DNA of 64,000 nt from contig JAKABA010000007.1 of NCBI GenBank assembly GCA_021802115.1, forward strand, positions 1-64,000, read 5' to 3'. Positions 59,800-64,000 of the stretch are shown piece by piece; the stretch's first letter is position 1; each line of letters opens with the position of its first letter. This DNA is from a bacterium (GTDB lineage Bacteria; Chloroflexota; Dormibacteria; UBA8260; Bog-877). The notes beneath the pieces were generated by a model. That model was not told the DNA's origin. It did no database searches and saw nothing but the letters and a program-made list of their open reading frames with translations. A program made the position numbers and the translations under genes.

Positions 59800-60278
59800 G
59801 CGCCACCACCGGCCAGCAGGCGCTGCGCCGGACCCGGGCTCGGAACGGTCTGCGCATCAACGCGTTCGCCGCCATCGTGCTGCTGCTGCTCGAGTTCGGC
59901 CTCGGCGTCGGGGTCGCCATCTACGCCCGGATACCGGCCGCCGATCACGGCACGGCACTGTTCGTGGCCTTCGGGAGTGCCCTCACCGGCGGCCCGGTGG
60001 TGCTGTCCTTGCACGCTGTGCTGGGCACCCTCCTGCTGGTCACGGGGGTGTCGGCGCTGGTCCGCGCGGTGATCACGCGCGGAGCGCTGCCGATGGCGAT
60101 TGCCGCCACCGCGCTGCTGGCCGTTGTCATGGCCTGGCTGTCTGGATCAGAGTTCGTCGGCACCATGGCCAACGGCCCAACTATGGCCATGGCAGTCGCG
60201 ACCGGGGTCGCCATCCTTGGCTATGCCCTGATCCTGTTCGTCATTCCCGGAGGGTCAAGCGAGGCAGCAAGGTCATGA
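59796..60278 (+). CDS. Four-helix membrane protein
   Basis: A 160-residue membrane protein with helices at ~22-44, ~69-91, ~96-115 and ~128-150; His at 74 in SLHAVLG could bind heme or metal but stands nearly alone. No family name known to me. GTG 59796 overlaps the SDR stop (GTGA), so it belongs to the TetR-controlled operon. Confidence 0.8.
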   Translation: MSATTGQQALRRTRARNGLRINAFAAIVLLLLEFGLGVGVAIYARIPAADHGTALFVAFGSALTGGPVVLSLHAVLGTLLLVTGVSALVRAVITRGALPMAIAATALLAVVMAWLSGSEFVGTMANGPTMAMAVATGVAILGYALILFVIPGGSSEAARS

Positions 60279-60670
60279 TCCTGGCGCGCCAGCGCCCACC
60301 CGGCCGACGCCTGCGGGCGGCAGTCATGCGGGTTGTCACCCTGCCGACGCGGATAGTTCTCGGGCTCCCGCATGTCCCCCTTGGCGACTCATGGTCGCTC
60401 ACGTCATCGGCCGCTGGACCGGCGAGCACTTCCCCCAGCTGATGAGCTGCGACAGCGATGGCCCCGCCCTGCTCACACCGGGTGGCGGCCGCTGGACGCT
60501 GCTTCTGGGCAACGGCCAGCCGGTACTGCTGAGGATTTGCGGGTGGGACGTCGGGGCACGACCGGACCTGGTCAGAGACTCAGAGACGTTGATAAGTCGA
60601 CCGCCTTCCCTCTGTGATCCTGGCCAGAGCCGGGGCCCAACAGGACTGATCGCCGTGGCATACTGCGCGG
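60279..60670. other. Intergenic region, no gene seen
   Basis: 392 bases. A plus-strand frame at 60391-60753 has no recognisable domain. CATACT at 60659-60664 is the likely -10 box of the next gene, six bases before its GTG. Confidence 0.4.
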
Positions 60671-60871
60671 GTGCAAAGGCGGAGACCGAACTGGACCGTC
60701 ATGGCTGGCTACCTGCCGTTCCACGTGCTCGTGACTGCGTTCACCTGGCGTGACATAGGGCGTCGCCCTCCAGCGCAGATTCGTGGCAGCAAGTGGTTCT
60801 GGCGCCTGCTGTCAGGTGCCAACACGGGCGGATCGGCTATCTACTTCATCTGCGGGCGCCGCCGGAACTGA
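60671..60871 (+). CDS. Small PLDc_N-like membrane protein
   Basis: A 66-residue protein: basic start, one or two short hydrophobic segments (~9-25, ~43-60) and the pattern DIGRRPPAQIRGSKWFWRLLS...GGSAIYFICGRRR, which matches the phospholipase-D-nuclease N-terminal (PLDc_N) module common as a stand-alone protein in actinobacterial-type genomes. Leaderless GTG behind CATACT. Function unknown. Confidence 0.65.
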   Translation: MQRRRPNWTVMAGYLPFHVLVTAFTWRDIGRRPPAQIRGSKWFWRLLSGANTGGSAIYFICGRRRN

Positions 60872-61432
60872 CCGGGAACCGGGAGTCGGGTTGCGGCCTG
60901 CCGTGCGACGCTGTCTCCGGCCCGCTCGCCCCCGGCCCGTGGCCTGGTCGATCACCTCCCGGCTCCTTGGCGTCCACCAGGTGCTGAGCGGGCCGCAAAG
61001 CGGCCGAGCCCGGTAGCGAGCCGGCCATGGGCCCGGTCACCCGCCGGGTTGCTGCGCTTGCCGGGAGCAACGCCCGGAGAAGCAGGCCAACCCGCCTTGC
61101 CCAGGTGGGAACTCCGTCGGGTCGCCTTGGTCCGTCACCTGCCACCGGATGCGGCCACGCCAGCTCGACCTGACGGCAGTGCCGGCGGCGGGTATCGTCT
61201 GGGTCGTGGGTCTGATTTGCGGCTCTCGTTGGGGCCTTCCTCAGGGCGATGTTCATGGCGGCGCTCACCGGTCCCGACCCGCGCCGCAGCTTGCTCGCAC
61301 CGGAGCTGCTGAGACCCTCCGCCGCCCAAACCAGCGCCACAGCTGGGCGCCCCGACGTCAGAGATGGCACTCGGTCCCAATATCGCCGCACGGATGGGTC
61401 TCCACTCAAGATCCCCGGGGAGGGCCGGACCG
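60872..61432. other. Intergenic region, no gene seen
   Basis: 561 bases with only Arg/Pro-rich frames on both strands; nothing supported. Confidence 0.4.
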
Positions 61433-61864
61433 ATGATCCCAGAGGAGGGGAGCCGGGGGCCCGGTCGCGACGCCCCGCCCCTTCGGACGAGGACCGTTTT
61501 TGACTTCATGCAAGTCGGCGCTGGCGACTATCTCCGAGGTCGGGTAGAGGTCAGCGTCGGGCCTTGGAAGACTCCGCTGGCTGTGGAGTGGGGAGAGCCC
61601 AACCCCGGAGGCATCTGCCGGCAGGGGGAGGCGGACCCAATTGGCTGGTTCAGAATGCCAATCGCAGGGGTGGGGCGGTGGGGCACCCTCGAGCCTGGTC
61701 GTCCGATCCGCGTTGTGGCGCTGGTCGGCACCTCGCCGCTCGCACGGAGCGGCCCTATCACCGTCCCTCCAGGCGTCTATCAGGTGGTCGTGCCACTCGA
61801 GCTCCAGATCGACGGCAGGAAGACCAAACTCACCGCTCTCGGCCCCCTGGTGCGGATAGTCTGA
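61433..61864 (+). CDS. Hypothetical beta-rich protein
   Basis: A 143-residue frame from ATG 61433; ATG 61508 is an alternative that drops a disordered N-terminus. From ~25 onward it looks like a folded beta domain (DYLRGRVEVSVGPWKTPLAVEW, GRPIRVVALVGTS, GVYQVVVPLELQIDG). I recognise no family. Support comes from composition and alternating hydrophobic strands. Confidence 0.5.
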   Translation: MIPEEGSRGPGRDAPPLRTRTVFDFMQVGAGDYLRGRVEVSVGPWKTPLAVEWGEPNPGGICRQGEADPIGWFRMPIAGVGRWGTLEPGRPIRVVALVGTSPLARSGPITVPPGVYQVVVPLELQIDGRKTKLTALGPLVRIV

Positions 61865-62497
61865 CCGCCTGTTCAGGGCTGGCTCGGCGCCAGCTCGGCC
61901 AGGCCGACAACCATGGGGCGCGGCCGGGAGCGGTTTTCACAAGGAAGGTAGCTGTCGTTGCCATGGGGAAGCGCCAGGTACCGCGGCCGGTCGCGCGCGC
62001 CTGCCCAGCGCGACCGCAAGCACCACTGGGCGTGACCGGGCCCAGATCCGTCAGTGGCGCCGGGGGTCAACGGCGTTCCAGGCATATTGAGTCCGGCTGG
62101 CCCGGCCCGAGTGCGGCGCCCCCGGGCGACCGGAGCGCGAGGAGCTCCCTGAACACGCGGGCTGACCGGAGTGGCGGAAATGCCGGCCGGTCACCGGCCG
62201 ACTGGGCGCCAGCGTGCCCGGGTACTCACCTGGGGACCGTGGGGCTGAGGACGTGGTCACCCCAAGGCTGCCCGCGGCAGGCAACGCTTGCCAGGTCGCA
62301 CGGCAAGAGCCTGCCCAGGACTTGGCGGTTAGGGGGGGGCGCCAGGCCTCCGCGGACGCGTTGTGGCTGGGCCAGGCTTGGCCCTCACCAAGTCCAGTTA
62401 CCAGGGCTATCGTCCTGCGGTGGTCCCACTGGCGGTGGGCACCGTCCACCGGCCTGGCTGGGAGGGGAGGATCGAGCGCTCGGCACCCCCAGGCCAG
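61865..62497. other. Intergenic region, no gene seen
   Basis: 633 bases between convergent genes with no recognisable gene or repeat. Confidence 0.4.
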
Positions 62498-62692
62498 TTA
62501 GGCGGCCGGTGGCCGGCCCCGCTTGGGCAGGGGGCCGGCGCTCTTAGGCATTCGCCCGGCGTCGTCGAGGGCCCGGCGCAGCAACATCTCGACTTGGGCG
62601 TTGAGGCTGCGAAATTCATCGGCCGCCCACCTGGCCAGGGCATCGTGGACGGTTGGATCGAAGCGTAGCAGTACCGGTTTGCGGTCACTCAC
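62498..62692 (-). CDS. Ribbon-helix-helix (Arc-like) protein
   Basis: A 64-residue protein: KPVLLRFDPTVHDALARWAADEFRSLNAQVEMLL reads, in parts, as a strand RKPVLLRFD followed by two helices, the RHH fold of Arc/CopG/FitA-type DNA-binding proteins, with RSLNAQVEMLLRRAL as helix B. GTG 62692 starts three bases after the SPFH stop. In related genomes such a small protein often accompanies an SPFH gene. It may bind the palindrome at 63643-63661. Confidence 0.82.
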   Translation of the reverse strand: MSDRKPVLLRFDPTVHDALARWAADEFRSLNAQVEMLLRRALDDAGRMPKSAGPLPKRGRPPAA

Positions 62693-62695
62693 GTA

Positions 62696-63613
62696 TCAGG
62701 TGTATAGCGTCCCGGTATTGACAACCGGCGATGCCGGTTGATCGCTGCAAAGCACGACCATCAAATTGCTCACCATCGCCGCTTTGCGTTCCTCGTCGAG
62801 AGCGACTATGCCGCGCTCGCTAAGCCGCGTGAGCGCCAGCTCCACCATCCCCACCGCCCCGTCGACGATGCGGGAGCGCGCCGCCACGACGGCGTTTGCC
62901 TGCTGCCGCCGGAGCATCACCTGGGCTATCTCAGGCGCATAGGCGAGATGGCTGATGCGCACCTCGACAATCTCAACTCCGGCGATGGCAACCCTCTGAG
63001 CCACCTCCTCGGCCAGCTCTCCGGCGACGATGTCAATTGAGCCGCGCAGCGAAATGCCGTGCCCCTCGGGATCGTCGTACGGGTGCGTGGTCGCCACATG
63101 GCGCAATGCCGACTCAGCCTGGACTCGCACGAAGGCAAGGTAGTCCTCCACCGCGTAGAGGGCACGGGAGGTGTCGGCCACCTGCCAGACCACAATGGAG
63201 GCGATCTCCACCGGGTTGCCATCTGCGTCATTGACCTTGAGGCGGTTCGTTTCGAAATTCCGCACCCTAATGCTGACATTCCGGCGGCTGCTGAGCGGCA
63301 GGGTCCAGGACAAGCCAGTGCCGCGCACGGTTCCGACGTAGCTGCCAAAGAAGCGCATCACCCTGGTCTGACCCGGCTGGACGATGACCAGGGAGGCCAA
63401 GATGACCGCGGCCACCAGCAGGAGGGCGACGGAGATGACCGTGGCCGAGCCACGGACGACGAAGAGCTGGGTGGCGATGCACGCGGCGGCGACGAGCACT
63501 CCGAGCCACCCGTTGATCGCCCAGGCTGCCCGCTCGTGGATGTCGACTCGGATTCCCGAGTGCCCAACTGGAGTGGACCCGCGACTGCCGTATGGCGGGG
63601 CTGGTTGTGTCAT
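62696..63613 (-). CDS. Band-7/SPFH (stomatin/prohibitin-like) membrane protein
   Basis: A 305-residue protein: cytoplasmic N-terminus, two membrane helices (~31-48, ~54-76), then the SPFH domain: [107 protein letters not shown] in successive pieces. Such proteins form membrane scaffolds and bind proteases. ATG 63613 follows GGAGGATAG. Confidence 0.92.
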   Translation of the reverse strand: MTQPAPPYGSRGSTPVGHSGIRVDIHERAAWAINGWLGVLVAAACIATQLFVVRGSATVISVALLLVAAVILASLVIVQPGQTRVMRFFGSYVGTVRGTGLSWTLPLSSRRNVSIRVRNFETNRLKVNDADGNPVEIASIVVWQVADTSRALYAVEDYLAFVRVQAESALRHVATTHPYDDPEGHGISLRGSIDIVAGELAEEVAQRVAIAGVEIVEVRISHLAYAPEIAQVMLRRQQANAVVAARSRIVDGAVGMVELALTRLSERGIVALDEERKAAMVSNLMVVLCSDQPASPVVNTGTLYT

Positions 63614-63642
63614 CTATCCTCCTAACCGCACAGTCAATAAAC

Positions 63643-63661
63643 TGATATGAATAAGATATCA
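63643..63661. promoter_or_regulatory. Palindromic operator of the SPFH-RHH operon
   Basis: TGATAT (63643-63648) and ATATCA (63656-63661) form a perfect inverted repeat around seven A/T-rich bases, 30 bases upstream of the SPFH start in an otherwise G+C-rich sequence. It overlaps the likely -10 region, so a protein bound here would block transcription. The RHH protein in the same operon is the obvious candidate. Confidence 0.6.
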
Positions 63662-64000
63662 CTTTGACCAAATTGGTGCCAGTCCCGAGCGCGGCGTCTC
63701 GCTGGGCCCGACCCGATCCGGGGGGAGGCCGGTCCCGTTGCCGCCGGGGCGCCCAAAACGTTGCCCGAAGTGCCACTCGATCACCATGAGGTGTGGCCAA
63801 AGGGCATGGCGGCGCCCGCCGTGCTCGCCTCGCGAACGGCCAACCCTGGTTGGCCACAGCCCCTTGGCGACTGGGCACGTCCGGCCCCACGACCGATTTG
63901 CTCCACCGGTCCCCTTTTGGAGGGGCATTCGCAGTGCCTGGTGGGGACCGAGCCCGAGGTGTCGGTGAGGGTCGCGTCTCCGCCCCCCGCTGACGTGGTG
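63662..64000. other. Region upstream of SPFH gene, no gene seen
   Basis: 339 bases to the window edge with no supported gene. A plus-strand frame at 63738-63968 starts with an RCPKCHS-type zinc-like segment, but the rest is Arg/Pro-rich. Confidence 0.35.

Noticed and set aside
60391..60753. A 120-codon plus-strand frame after the membrane-protein gene.
   Set aside because: No domain, no ribosome site, and it overlaps the better supported PLDc_N-like gene at its 3' end.
63738..63968. A plus-strand frame beginning with a CPKC-type zinc motif.
   Set aside because: Only one Cys pair is convincing and the remainder is Arg/Pro-rich with no fold pattern.
1..64000. CRISPR arrays, insertion sequences, phage genes and attachment sites.
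   Set aside because: No regularly spaced repeats, transposase or integrase genes, or terminal inverted repeats with target duplications were found on reading both strands.

Overview
The window is a G+C-rich (roughly 70 % by eye) bacterial chromosome segment with about 53 protein genes, one apparent pseudogene, no rRNA or convincing tRNA, no CRISPR array and no recognisable insertion sequence. GTG and TTG starts, stop/start overlaps (TTGA, GTGA, ATGA), F420-type luciferase-like oxidoreductases, a PyrR-linked pyrimidine operon with a class 1B dihydroorotate dehydrogenase (PyrD plus PyrK), PASTA, NlpC/P60 and amidase cell-wall proteins, and many probably leaderless promoters point to a walled soil or environmental lineage such as Actinomycetota, Chloroflexota or Candidatus Dormibacterota. 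I lean towards the last but cannot prove it from sequence alone.

Region by region. 1-4.2 kb: a divergent locus with a MoxR-type AAA+ ATPase and its von Willebrand (vWA) partner on the plus strand and an uncharacterised protein pair (called A and B here) on the minus strand. A is split into two frames and B runs off the left edge. 4.4-8.2 kb: an alpha/beta hydrolase divergent from a MarR regulator with a clear palindromic operator, a DinB-like protein and an aldo/keto reductase. 8.4-10.5 kb: a second, intact A-B pair without MoxR/vWA. 10.5-14.2 kb: a BNR/Ycf48-like repeat protein, an acetyltransferase and a DUF202 membrane protein around poorly coding DNA.

14.3-23.7 kb: a tightly coupled pyrimidine operon read leftwards, pyrB-pyrR-pyrC-carAB-pyrK-pyrD. 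CarA and CarB are one 1478-residue polypeptide, and the leader carries a PyrR-binding-type hairpin. 23.7-30.3 kb: a B12-binding radical SAM protein, a SHOCT protein, an in-frame fusion of an F420-type luciferase-like enzyme to a UbiA/MenA-type prenyltransferase, a CPBP protease, a secreted protein and a VOC protein.

30.5-40.7 kb: a long leftward gene string: MoxR/Mg-chelatase-like ATPase, large vWA protein, DUF1444-like protein, NlpC/P60 hydrolase, MurD-like ligase, threonine-synthase-like PLP enzyme, ATP-grasp ligase and a DnaJ with half a zinc finger. A 57-residue LysW-like carrier protein is encoded on the opposite strand inside this string. Together these genes could form an uncharacterised carrier-protein, amino-acid or peptide-ligation system.

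40.9-53.7 kb: separately transcribed metabolic enzymes (ComB-like phosphatase, dienelactone hydrolase, AhpD-like protein, flavin oxidase family, F420 enzyme, lactate-oxidase-like enzyme, kinase-like and VOC proteins), a PASTA protein, an amidase-like protein lacking one zinc ligand, and long stretches with little coding content. 53.7-60.3 kb: a DMT transporter with a GlpO/PuuB-like FAD oxidoreductase, a DDAH/arginine-deiminase-like enzyme, and a TetR-controlled operon of two short-chain-type oxidoreductases and a membrane protein. 60.3-64 kb: sparse small genes and a band-7/SPFH protein cotranscribed with a ribbon-helix-helix regulator behind an AT-rich palindromic promoter.
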